From assembly GCA_013368445.1 (NCBI GenBank), contig JAACJO010000024.1, positions 62,001 through 126,000 on the forward strand: a stretch of 64,000 nt of DNA, written 5' to 3'. Source of the stretch: Leucocoprinus leucothites (taxonomy: Eukaryota > Basidiomycota > Agaricomycetes > Agaricales > Agaricaceae). Positions 23,700 through 35,100 of the stretch are shown here, piece after piece. Made by a program: the position numbers and the translations under genes. The stretch's first letter is position 1. Each line of letters begins with the position of its first letter. The notes under the pieces are model-generated. The model saw only the letters and a list, made by a program, of their open reading frames with translations, was not told where the DNA came from and searched no databases.

Positions 23700-25266
23700 T
23701 CTGTGCAGAGTCCTGAGGGTCACTCTCTATTTTTTCTGGACTCTTTTCAGAGTCCTTGGGCAGAGCTGCTTTGACCCTGTGGATCTTGGCCCGATTTTGT
23801 TTCTTGTGGCAATTCTTGACCTTGTGGCCTTTGCCACTGCAGAATAGACAGAGATCTTTGTCAAGGTGTCATTTTTGCTCCTCAGGTATCAGTTTGCCAT
23901 TTTGGCTGAGTTTGCTAGAGAGGTCAAATTTCAGCATAGGGCATTGGGTACTGGATGTGGATGGAGCGGGGGTGTTGGATTTGGTAGTCAGGGCCTGCGA
24001 CTGATTACAGTTGCTGTTGTTGTTGCTGTTACTGTTGTTGCCTTGATTGTTGTTGTTGTTGTTGCCAGGTTGAGACTGGCCACGTGGCAGATTTGGGTTG
24101 GAAAGATTGGAGGTAGAGAGCTTGTTGGGCTGCTTCCAACTGAGAGAATTGGCAGTGTCCTTTTCTGCAGCACAGGCATGAACATGTTCACAGTCATACT
24201 CCCAGTAGCGTCTGTCATAAATAATAGCCAAGCGATGCATTTCCTTGAAAGTAGTGGGTTTACCCTACTTGCAGGTACTGAGAGGGTCTTGGATGCAGTT
24301 TGGAAGTCCCTTGTAGTAACAGTGACAGAGGACCTCATCATTCCAACTGAGTTGAGAGGCATATTTGAGGAACTCGACATTATAAGTGGCAATTTTATCA
24401 CCTGGTTTCATGTGAAGGGTATCAAGCATCTCAGCTGCTTCTCCCTTCGGGTTGGCAATGCCAAAATGCATATGGAGCTCATGGACAAATGCATTCCAAT
24501 CATTGAACCAGTCAAGCATGACACCAGTGAGGTAGGTCATGGTAAAGTCAACTTTCTGATTGTTGTGCTAGAACTGAGTGGGGTTGGCTCGGAAATATAG
24601 ATGGCATTAGATTAGGAAAGAATTGAGTTTTTTGGGGTCAGAGCTGCTGAAAGTGTCTGGGAGGCGAGCCTTATTGATGTGAGTCTGGTTGGCTTGTGCA
24701 GCTGCTTGGTGATCAAGATTGTCAGCAAGCCTACCTAAGGCATTGGCTAGATGATTGTTGTTGGGATTCTGTCAGGAAGCTTGGGGATGAGGTGCCCATC
24801 GAGGAGGAAGAGACTCATTGTTGGGAGAGTGGGAAGGGTCTTCAGGATCATTGTCATTGGGGTCACTAGGACCACTGGGAGAGCCGTTATAGACAGGTTC
24901 ATTGTCTTCATCATTGCCATTGTGACCCATAGATTGATTATCAGCATAGTCTGGACCATCAGAGTCATCCAGTTCCGAAGGGTCAGATGGATCTCTGTCA
25001 GATGGCAGACCACCAGGTGGGGCAGGAGTTCTGGGAGGACAGGTATTTCAAATGCGACAAGGAAGTGGTGGAGGAGAACTAGCAGATTGAGGAGTTTCTG
25101 GGAGATTGGGATTAAGATGACATGAATGGCAAGTGTGGATACTGATATGAGGACTATTGTCGGTAAGACAAGAAGAGCTTGGGACAGGAGGAGGAGTGTG
25201 AGAGCATTTCTACTCTAGTTGTGTAATGGTGGAGGTCTTGCCCTTGATAGTGCGGGTGTTGACCAT
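23700..25266 (-). pseudogene. Chromovirus 1 Gag with CCHC zinc knuckle
   Basis: Starts at the minus-strand ATG 25266 shortly inside the 5' LTR. A Pro/Ser/Asp-rich region is followed by a gypsy-type capsid region (LPDTFSSSDPKKLNSF, then WNAFVHELHMHFG). The nucleocapsid knuckle C-x2-C-x4-H-x4-C is at 23809-23850. At least five in-frame stops (TAG, TGA, TGA, TAA, TAG) interrupt the frame. Some fit C to T change at CpG and others at CpA. The plus-strand 244-codon frame at 23866-24600 is a shadow of this gene. Confidence 0.8.
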
Positions 25267-25313
25267 GATAACAGAAGTGTGAGTGTGACAGTAGAATCTG
25301 AGTCTGATAATAC

Positions 25314-25873
25314 TGTTAAGAGCACAAATACTACAGGTAGGGAGCCAACATCCAGGACCGGATGGGCAGAGGTGGGACAGAGATAAGACAGAAGTCAGTT
25401 GTCAAACACAGGAGTGGGTCATGGTCTCAACTTATGTGTTGTGCTGACTACTGACACTTGACCTGGATTTCAGACAAGGGAAGAGAGCAGAGGACGAATA
25501 GAGAGCAGAGGTAAAACTAGCATATCACTAAGTTGATTATCAGACTGAGGAACCCAAGTACAAAATCATGCTACTTATATACAATGTGGAATATAGGATT
25601 GGATAAGGAAAACAAGCGAGGTAGTAAATGGAGAAATAATCAAAGTGGAGTCCACAAATTTTACAAGACTAGAAGATATAAAATTTACTATTAAATGGTT
25701 GTCAGAAAATTTCGACAAGGTGGTATGAATTAATAAAATAGAAGATGTCAGAATACATCTGAAGGAAAAGACCAATAAAAACCAAAGCAACCGATATGTG
25801 AAAGTGGATAAGAGTTCATGAAAATAATACCAAGTTTGAACCATCAGCCATTCTTGGGGATCGGCTCGTGACA
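25314..25873 (-). repeat. Chromovirus 1 LTR (5' LTR of the minus-strand element)
   Basis: 560 bp, same length as the copy at 17741. Differences are mainly C/T and G/A, consistent with an older insertion than the copia element. Confidence 0.93.
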
Positions 25874-25878
25874 TCCTG

Positions 25879-26658
25879 TTAGACCTGGGAGGGATCTGCT
25901 AATGAATCCCAGATAGGTGTGGTCAGACCTGCAGTGTTAAGATTTACAGTCAGAGTGCCTAGTAATGTCACATGTCACAACACATGATTGGGTTACATAA
26001 GACAGTGGCTAACTGGTCTTTAACCTACTTCAATTAATAAACTTGAGTATTCTCAAAAGCTCAGTAAGAGAAGGCCAAGATGACTTAAGGTAAGTCAAAG
26101 GTAGCATGAGGTTTGAGACAACAACAATATCACAAGTGGATTCAAGGCAAGGTGAGTAAACACAAGTGATTTCAGGAAACAAGGAAAAGATTAAACTTGC
26201 ATTTAATCTTCCTAATACAAGGTCCTTAAATACATAATAGGTGAAACAACATCAGACTATGAAACTATAACTACAAGTTTGATATCACAATCACGATACT
26301 GATAAATACTAAACTGTCCACTGATATAGCAGCTATCATAGTTAGATGTCCAAATGTTCAAACCCAAATGCAATGTCTGTAAAACAATCATTGTCTGTTT
26401 ATCAGTCTGTTAGTTCATTCTTATCAAACAGCGAAACCATTCCTCCTGATCCTTGTGATGATGTCTATCCAATTGTACTTGTTCCAATCAACATCAAACC
26501 TTTCTTCCTCAACATTGAACTTCCCAATGTACTCCTCCCAATTGAGTAGTGCCGCTTTGGACTGGGTGGCTGTGTTGGCATCTAGAATGATCAAGTCACA
26601 ATAGACGTCAATTAAGTTGATATTTATAACATGCAGTCTGATACCTACAAGCTAGGTC
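25879..26658. other. Anonymous spacer
   Basis: AT-rich and CpG-poor. It begins TGTTAGACCTGGGAGG (overlapping the target duplication), which looks like the start of an LTR, but I could not find its partner end. No gene seen. Confidence 0.4.
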
Positions 26659-26926
26659 TGTTATGCACAGCCTAGATACACAGCCTTATATAGCATTACT
26701 CAGCCATCATTATTTTCTTAGTCACCCCCTTAGTCAGTATGACTCCTTGCTTACACATCCATTTCTATTCTTAGATCCTTATGACTCATTTCCTTAGTAT
26801 ATAAACCTTGTAGCTACACTGTAGTACCTTATGCTTTACCAATTTGTTCTTCTTCCCTTTGCTCTCTCATCACTCTCAAGTCTTTACACACTTGTCACAG
26901 CCTGAGTTCCAGCTTAGGTTGTAACA
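26659..26926 (+). repeat. Solo LTR, family D, copy 1
   Basis: 268 bp, TGTTATGCACAG...GGTTGTAACA, with TATATAAA at 26798-26805. The flanking pentamers AGGTC (26654-26658) and AGGCC (26927-26931) look like a target duplication with one transition. Copy 2 is at 61646-61914 and is almost identical. No internal retroelement sequence lies beside either copy. Confidence 0.75.
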
Positions 26927-27238
26927 AGGCCATGGTCCATTGTAGAGATGAGCACTTTCTCCATACATATGGTCCTCAATATGTCAGAAGTTATAATACC
27001 TGAACTGACACCCTCTGTATCTAGAGGTTCTATTGTTACTGGTGGTTGTAAGATTGCACATATGAGAGTTGGATATTGGTATATCACTACTGTTTTTCAG
27101 ACAAGTCATATGAAATTATGACAAAAGTTCACAGCACATACAAGGGTTGTTGATTCTCTCAACAACCATCCAACATCATCTCTGTAAGGGGTGCGAGATA
27201 TTAATAAAAATTTGTTCCAGGTTGTATCATGTCTAAAA
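26927..27238. other. Anonymous spacer
   Basis: No gene, repeat or motif recognised; CpG-poor. Confidence 0.4.
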
Positions 27239-29680
27239 CTAGAGGTCACCATACTCAGACAAGTTGGTTTCACTGCCTGACAGGTCAGTACTGCCTTCCT
27301 CCCCATCTCCATCAGAGTCTGAGATCAATGAGCCCCTATCACTATTAGACAGACATTCATCATCAGCTAGCATCTCCTCATCCTCATCCACTCTCCAAAA
27401 CTCTTTAGAATCCTCCTCCAGGTTTGACTCTGTGACATTGGTGCTATTATTTGTGTTATTGATCCCTGATATAGCTGCAGTACCCATTTGGTGACTGATG
27501 CCAAGTCCAATGTATGGCATATGCATGCCATGATTGATAAAGCTAGAAGGTACATATCAGCTTTGCAAAAACATACCAGAAGAAATGTCAACTCACATAT
27601 TCACATAGTGATTCATCCAATCATCTTTCTCTCCCTTTTGTCATGCTTCAGTTAATCCTGAGCATGAGAGCAGCTGCAAAGTTTGACCCTCAATAAAAGT
27701 AGGGATAAGGTGGCAACCTCAAATCACTTCAGCTGGATCAAGGAAGCTGAATGCATAATTGTCTGAGTCTGGAACATATCCAATCTTTGGCAGTTTTGCA
27801 AAACACTGACCAGAAGAGTAGTTATGCTTGGTGTCAAGCCACCATACCCAGAGGAACTCCATGGTTTTCCAGTTGAAATCATGAGATGTCAAGTTTGTGT
27901 GCTGCACTTCTGCATGAAATACTCCAATTACCACAGCATACCAAAATGGATGAGCTGTTGGATCAGTTGCAGTATCTGGAGATGCTACTATGCAGAAAGG
28001 TCAGTTTTGAGGGTCAAGTATATCATGGTCACAATAGATATCATAGGTTGTATAGTTGATGCAGACAGTGTGATGGTGGAATATATTATTGTTACAAATG
28101 CAAATACTATTCTGATTAGCAGGGAAATTTCCTCATGCATGTCACTATCAAATCTTCAATTCATCAGGTGACCAAGTAGGTGATCTTTGAGCTTGAAGAT
28201 GAACCCTTGTGGTAGAAAAATTGTGAAGCTTAGCATCAACAACTGAAATTGGTGGTTAGTTTTGAATGGTACCTTCTTTGCTGGATCCACTAGGTTATCA
28301 TAGATGAACTCAAACATATTGATGTGCTCTTCAGTGTTATGTGAAATGATGTGATGTTTGCTGAGAGACTCTAGTTTGCCTGCCACTTGCTGCTCTTGCT
28401 TTTCCTTGGCTTGGAATGCCTGTTGCCACAGGTACTTAGTACCAATTTGATATATGGCATTTTTCTTATTGGTCATGCCATAGAGGTGTTTGACAGTCCA
28501 ATGCACTTGCTCTCCCTAAAGTGTGTCAGTCATGCTCTTGGAAGTGTCAATATTGTACTCACTAGTTGAGTTGAATAAGAATCAGTGGTCCCAAATTGTT
28601 GAATATGGTCAACATAATTACCCATAAAGTGGAACTTGATGGTCAAGAGGTTTAAGGTTTTTGAAAGTCTCCTGGAAGTTGATCCCATAGAGTCTTGAGT
28701 GACTTAGTGTTGTTTTTAGGCAGCATTTTCATGAGCAAGTTCTACTGTTGAGAAGTTTGTGGCTATATCTGCACAAAAATGTTAAAGAAGGCTTTCAAGC
28801 TCCACAGTGAGTGTTATGTATATTGATTATATCTAGCATTTGTTCCATCTACAATACGAAGTCGATATTAGCTTTACTTAAGTAATATTGCAATTATGTT
28901 TTCCTCTTATTTGTTCTTGTATTTTCTCATTTGTTTTGACTCATTTACTTTGTCTGATTACAACTCGTTATGACTTGTTTGGTTTTGTTTGTATTTTGAT
29001 GACATGTGATTGTTAAATATAGCTGTGCTATATTTGGACTTACCTTGTGATCGATCAGATGATCAAAGAAGAACTTCTTTAGAAGAACTTCTAAAGCTTC
29101 TTTGACAGATCGTGTCTTATATAGTTTAATTAGCATTAAGGAAGCTGTACACTTCTCTTCTTTGTTTAGAAGTCCTTAGCCCTAGTTAATAATAGATACA
29201 GACTTGTATCGTATATAAGTCATCGATATCTACCAAGGAGAAACATCATTTCTACTTGGTTAGGTGGAGACTCAATATGAGCCTTTATCTATACAAAGTC
29301 GAATTGAACTTAAGCTCTAAGATCTCAATTACTAAAAGTCTTAACTCTATAATCGCTGTATTATAACTCTGACTTAGTAAATGACTTTGTCGCTTACTGA
29401 GAAGAAGTCCCCTTTGATAAGATCAACTCGATACTTATCGCGCCAGCTTAGGACCGGGCCGGCATCACTATAACAGTGAGGTTCTCAAGTGATTCCAAAG
29501 TCATATCACTGTGCATCCAAAGTATTGCAAGTGTGTGCCACTCTGCAAACAGATAAAGAAGCTTCATGACACACTGGTTGTGAGATAGAGGTAAGAGCCC
29601 ATGAAAGCAAGGTAGTGCACACTAGAAAGTGTCTGATTACCTGGTAAGCTTGGGAGCTATATGTGTTAGAGATGAGATCT
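27239..29680 (-). pseudogene. Broken transposase of a Plavaka/KDZ-like DNA transposon, C-terminal half
   Basis: Minus strand, in several frames. From high to low coordinates the segments resemble the C-terminal half of large basidiomycete DNA-transposon proteins. They include FAEWHTLAILWMH (about 29560), TVELESLL (about 28790), HWTVKHLYGMTNKKNAIYQI (about 28490), KHHIISHNTEEHINMFEFIY (about 28330) and INYTTYDI (about 28060). Further down are HPFWYAVVIGVFHAEVQH (about 27920), TMEFLWVWWLD and SFLDPAEVI (about 27725), then an Asp/Glu-rich end at 27239-27526. A solo LTR (28812-29475) splits it with a clean target duplication. Frameshifts and stops are common. The family name is from memory of conserved phrases and is tentative; that this is a dead DNA-transposon gene is more secure. 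Confidence 0.55.
28807..29480 (+). repeat. Solo LTR, family C, with GTGAG target duplication
   Basis: LTR 28812-29475 (664 bp), TGTTATGTATATTG...CACTATAACA, flanked on both sides by GTGAG. It is the reverse complement of the LTRs of chromovirus 2 (44018-44668 and 52271-53506). It splits the Plavaka/KDZ-like pseudogene, so it is younger than that transposon. Confidence 0.9.
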
Positions 29681-30300
29681 CACCTGGAGCAGGTCCTCAA
29701 AGTACATGCACCCATCTCCTTCATCTCAGATGAGTTGAATGAAAATTGGTGTATACTAGAGTCTGTATTTCCAAATAATGGAATATCACAAAATCTAATA
29801 ATAGAATATATCATGAGCCTGGCCATTGTCATGTTATCCAGGGAATTAACACTCACTGCTCATCCAATTCACAATCAATCAAGAAAACAAAAACAAAAAC
29901 AAAAAAATCTAAGTAGTATATAGATTACTCTTCACCAAAAAGCAGTAATCACAATGACAACAATATCCATAGACCTTATTCTATAGTTCTTTAGTCCTTC
30001 TTTCCTCCCTCCTTTCTCTTTACTTCCAATAACCACATCCTATACCATCTTTCAATCCCTGCACCATTGCTAACTTTGCTTCTTTAATCACCAAAAGCCT
30101 ATCCAATCACCTACCATGTGCCTACAACACCCTTGCATTCTCCCTCACCACCAACACCTGCTCATCTAATGCACTAACTTGCTGCTGCAACATAACTCAA
30201 TTTCTGAAGTTGTGCCCATATATTCTTCCTCATTATTACTACAAGGTTGTCCACCACTAAAGACAGGTATGCAACTTTGCACAAAAGACTTGGGGAATGT
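29681..30300. other. Anonymous AT-rich spacer
   Basis: No recognisable gene. It contains short A-rich runs (29890-29910) and pyrimidine-rich stretches. It may be the upstream, unrecognisable part of the decayed transposon. Confidence 0.35.
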
Positions 30301-31000
30301 CCAGAAACTCATAATAGTTGAGGTGGAGGGGACTGAGGAGACTCTCATGCAATTTAGTAATGTTGCCTCACAAATCCATGAACAAACTCACCACCATCCT
30401 AGTATCCTGTTCAGTGACAATTACAGGTGATCTGATCTCTATCATCCCAAGTATATCATTATCAATAGTGGGTAGGATTTCAGATAAGTTACATTGTGAA
30501 GAGAATGATGGTTGAGTGGACATGGGTGGTGCAAAATTTGATCTCCAATTACCAGAGCTCAATTGCAATAGTTGACTTAAAGGGGATGCTGTTATCTTTT
30601 GTTTCTTTAATGCTGTTGCTCTGATTAGCAACAATTCCACTCCCTTACTCATGGTCTCTTTTTTTGGATCATCCCCCAGGTCATAACACCCTTTCTTTGC
30701 TTGTGTACAATACATACATTTTCCTAGCCCACATTGTGATATACACTCCTGCTATCCAGCAACACATTGCAAATACATCACATAGCTCTTTTTTGTTGAT
30801 GAGCACTGTTCTTCTTCCAGATAAAACTTGGTGCTGTTTTCTCAACACTGATATAGGGATGGAGACATGACCCATTACTTTGTACAATCCTGACATTGAG
30901 GCCCTCATTGGTGCTTTTTCTCTACCCTTCATCAATGCCTCCAACTCCTCTTTTTCATCATCATTATCATCATTACTTTAGACTATCTGTCATGATCAGG
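30300..31000 (-). pseudogene. Decayed protein fragment with a second Zn2Cys6-like cysteine pattern
   Basis: On the minus strand an acidic stretch (NDDEKEELEALMKG) is followed, after a frame change, by a cysteine cluster at 30775-30686. Read in one frame it is [Tyr for Cys]-x2-C-x6-C-x8-C-x2-C-x6-C, ending CMYCTQAKKGCYDLGDDPKK, with one stop inside. The TAT codon standing for the first Cys is one G to A change from TGT. The downstream frame (30715-30368) is Lys/Leu-rich and of unknown fold. The spacing is the same type as in the antisense gene at 18466. No function can be given. Confidence 0.4.
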
Positions 31001-31799
31001 TGGCCCTCCTGGTTGCTGGAGGAGCAGTGTTTATTGTCACATGGGTATTGGATTAACTCATTGATATTTCTAATGCAGTAGCTATCACTGGCTATGCATT
31101 TACTCCCTGTTCAGTATTCCAATACTGGATCTCTGTTATGTGTTTATTATTAGTTATTACATTCAGATTGGGGGTTTTCTTTGAGGAGCAAAGAGGCATG
31201 ATGGTAAGAGGCAAGGTAATCTTGATAAGAGATCAAGGATCAGTAAGTCCTCAAAGACTTGGACTTAAAGGGTGAATACTATTACAATCTGCAATTGCAA
31301 TCTTTCTGATACAACCTCTGACTTTTCTTTTAACTTCTGATTCCCATGATTTTTATTATCCATTATTCTATAAATATTTTGCAATCTGTTTCTACTTATT
31401 ATTCTATCCATCCTTTCATTTATGCTCATATTCATTTCTACTATTCCATTTCTGTTCATTGCTTTCCATCATATCACATCTGTTGTTGTCTATTTATTCT
31501 TTATTTATCTGTTTATCTGTTTATTGTTGTATTGTGAGTTTTGTGATATTTACATATTATTTATCTAATTTTGTATTATCTTAAATATGTTGCTATCTGC
31601 TCATGTATTGTCCATTATTCCTTCAGTATTGAATCTCAATTCACACTGCCTGTCATCTTTTCTGTAGGCCAAATCAGTCAACATAATATTGGAAAGGCAC
31701 AGCACATGCACTAAAGCTAATAACTAACATCTTCATAACTTTTGCATGCTTAATAAGTGCTGTCAATTGTGATCTTGACAGTAATGCTATGCAAGGTTG
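31001..31799. other. Anonymous AT-rich spacer
   Basis: Low-complexity T-rich stretches (for example 31340-31560). No gene, terminal repeat or family similarity recognised. Confidence 0.4.
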
Positions 31800-32111
31800 T
31801 GTGTAATACCTCTCTTTATTGTTATGCATAATAGTTTTGGAACAGCTTATGTGATAACTGCAATAACACAAATCAACAGTATTTGGAACATTATTGAGTT
31901 ACTAGGCAAAGTAACAGCTATGTGCAAACAGAGAAAATTGTTTCTACTTAATATATAGTGATGCTGACCTGGTCCTAAGCTAGTGTATTATATATCAGAT
32001 TGACTATAACAAAGGAGACCCATTCTCAGTAAGTGACAAAGTTGTTTACTAAGTCAGAGTTATAATACAGCAATTATAATTGTAAGACTTCAGGTAATTG
32101 AGGGCTTAAGT
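31800..32111 (+). repeat. Left remnant of a chromovirus 2-type element: leader plus first part of its LTR
   Basis: 31800-31956 matches the inner leader of chromovirus 2 at 52120-52270 (shared GTTATGC.CAATAGTTTTG and GGCAAAGTAACAGCT). It runs into the LTR start (from about 31957), which matches 44018 and 52271 for about 150 bp before breaking off. The rest of the same LTR resumes at about 38549, on the far side of the Helitron. Confidence 0.7.
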
Positions 32112-35100
32112 GACTATATATATGAGTTTTGATATCCATGCCTTCGGCACAGGGTGTGACACAATGGTACATCTGAGCTTTCAAACTTAGGCTTTGAGTT
32201 CTGGAGAATAGTAACATTTGAAAATACAAAATTCACATCAAATGGTAAAACAATTGTTCCTATATTCTAAAGACCATTCAAAAATCTGAAAAAAGAATAT
32301 ATACATATACTAAAGGCCATCCGAGAACTGAAGTAAGAGATGAGAAAACAAAAAAGGAATCAAAGTCTAAGTCCAGACAAAACCTCTCTATATACTACAT
32401 TTGTGGTCCAGTTATTTCTATTTTCTGAAGGTAGAAGAATTTTGATCCTAGATCCAGATGTACATTGAGACAAAGCTACATACAATTGGCCATGTGAAAA
32501 TACAGGGGTTTGCAGATTGATTCCAACATGTTTAACTGACTGTCCTTGGGATTTGTTGATTGTCATTGCAAATGCAAGATGGACTGGAAACTGACATCAC
32601 TGAAGAGGGATTGGAAGTGTTTTAGCTGTTGGCTGAATCACAATCCTTGGAATGAATGCTAGTTTTCCTGAGAATTTTGCATCTCCAGAAATAATACAGC
32701 AAGTAAGTGCCCTTCTCCCAATTTTGTGTACAACCATCTGTGTTCCATTACAGAGACCTCTAGAGGGATCCAAGTTACAAAGAAGCATTACAGGAACACC
32801 CTCCTTTAGAGCAAGCCTTGCAAGTGGCAACCCACTTGCATTAAGTGAGTTTAAGTATTCTGGAGGATAAGGCTGGTAATTTTGTATTTCTTGGTTTTCC
32901 AGAACAACTGAGTCAACACTCATAAGCACTTTTCTCTGTCCTGGGAACTTGGCAAGGATAGTTTCATTTATATCATCAACTTCATCATTTCTGGATGATA
33001 GAATTGTCCTATCCAGATAATACTGATCTGGCTGTTGATGATTAATATTGGGATAGGTAGATGCAATTAAGTTTTCCAGTGAGTTATCTGGAACTCGCAT
33101 TATCTCAGGGACCAACACTGTATTATCATTCCCCATATTTTCTCCAGCACCAATTTGCAACAGCCACTGTGCATGGGCATCACTTTCAGCAGTTCTTTCC
33201 AACCTCATATTTTGCACCAAGTAGTGAACTTCAATATTCTGCCAGAATTCACTTCAGCAAAGAGAAGCACCTATAATATCTGGGTGCAGTCCTCTAGGAA
33301 CAACAGGAAGTATCTGACAGAAGTCACCACCAAAGACCACAGTAATCCCCCCAAAGGATATGTCCTTGCTAAGCAAATATTGTAAGCAGCAATCAACAGC
33401 ATAGACTGCATGATGATGTTGCATTGGGACTTCATCCCAGATGAGAATTTTGGTGTGTGTTAAAACATCAAACATGTGATGTTGAGGTGTGAGGGGTGCT
33501 ACTGTAGCTTCATTAATAGCTAATGGAAGCTTGAATCTGGAATGAGCTGTTCAGCCCCCCTCAAGTAGTAGAGCTGCAATTCCAGAAGATGCTACACATA
33601 ATGCAACATCTTCAGTTGGACGTGATCAGATTTCTGCAGCAAGAGTATTGCACACAAAGGTCTTTCCTCCCCCTCCTGCACTGTGGATAAAAAACATTTT
33701 CCCTAGTTCCTGGTCAACAGATGCAATTATTGCATCAAACACAGCAGTCTACTCTGGATTGAACAATGCATGGTTATCTGCTACCATTCTTCTGAGTGCA
33801 GGTTGATCATAGTCAAGCTGCTCATGCAATATGAAGTTAGCATGAGTATCATGCCATGCTTCACCATTTCCAGGGCCTTGTGAAAGTGGCATATTAGGGA
33901 ACTTGGTCAAGTCCTTGCCAGACTTGTGTAAGATTTTGTCAAGCAGATGGAGTCCATAGTCCCAGATTTGTACATTAGTAAATTCTTGATCCCGGTAATG
34001 GTTAATATTGCCCAGTCTTCATCAAAGGTCATCACAGATATAAACCTGGAACTTCTCCCACAGTTTTTCAGGTTCAGAAGGTTCACAGTATATCAAGATT
34101 ACTGCAAATAGAGACCATAATGCAGAGCCAGTCTTAGTAGCACTGGCCTCATCCAAGCACTGCTCCCACTCTCCATCATTTTCCAATAGTCCTCATGCTA
34201 AACAGGCATCCTTGAATGTAGGATAGAGCCTGTCTTCAAAAGTCCACAGAAACTCAAATGATGTTGCACCTGGAATAGCTGTGAGTAAGAGTCTGAGATA
34301 AAATCTCTGACCCTGTGTAGGAGAAGCAAAATACATTCTTCCAATGGCATAACCTTTTGTACAGGGTGTCCACCTTTTGCTTTTTTTGTTGTAAACAAAG
34401 GTGTAAGGGAAGTCTTGATAGAGAATGTTTTGTGTAGCTTCACCATATTGCTGGTTAGCCTCAAACCAAGCTGTAAGTGCAGTTTTATGAATATTGTCTC
34501 TGGCAAGGACTTCTTCTGCAGTTTGATCTGGATCATAGTAGATCAACTGCTGGTTGGGCAAGTGGATTGGTAAACGATATACAGTGGGAGTTTCACTATG
34601 CATAGGAAATTCAAAGATGTACCAACATGCTTCTATTGGAGAGATATAGCAAGCATCTAGATATTCTTTGATTTCATCTTGCTGCTGATCACCATGTGCA
34701 CTAATTTCCAGAGTAGCTTTATCTTGGCCTTTATAGATATATTTGTAAATATACTTCACAGCTTCCACTGAGGCACAAATTTCAACATTGATATGACATC
34801 AGTACCAAGCATATAAGTACTTGTTGTGTGGCACTACCCAGGAGTTGTCATAGTCAAAATTGTTTTTGTGGAAGGTACAGCCATTTTGTGGATGTGCATA
34901 GCTAGGGTAGCCATCTTCTCCATATATTGTTGCATCACTGAAAGGCTTGGGGTATCTTTTGCTGCATTTTCCATCAACCATGCACTTTGCATCTGGATGT
35001 CCCTCTCCACAGGGGCCATGTAGCATCATTGTTGTGATAACTTCATGCAGTACAGGCTCCAGGTCTGGATCTGGGAGTGTTGCAGAGACAATTGAGTCAA

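Larger units (their letters stand above)
17736..25878 (-). mobile_element. Ty3/gypsy chromovirus 1, complete but decayed, with TCCTG target duplication
   Basis: Element 17741-25873 with 560-bp LTRs at both ends (TGTTAAGAG...CTCGTGACA on the plus strand). The perfect 5-bp duplication TCCTG is at 17736-17740 and 25874-25878. Coding sequence is on the minus strand in the order Gag, zinc knuckle, protease, reverse transcriptase, RNase H, integrase, chromodomain. This is the gypsy order with a C-terminal chromodomain, hence chromovirus. Many stops and some frameshifts break it. An unusual extra gene lies on the opposite strand between the chromodomain and the 3' LTR (18466-19684). Confidence 0.93.

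Noticed and set aside
23866..24600. 244-codon plus-strand ORF with Val-rich repeats
   Set aside because: It is the antisense shadow of chromovirus 1 Gag; the minus strand carries the capsid motifs and the CCHC knuckle.
28812..31956. A complete family C element between the LTR at 28812 and the one at 31957
   Set aside because: The two LTRs are in opposite orientation, and the first has its own perfect target duplication, so it is a solo LTR.
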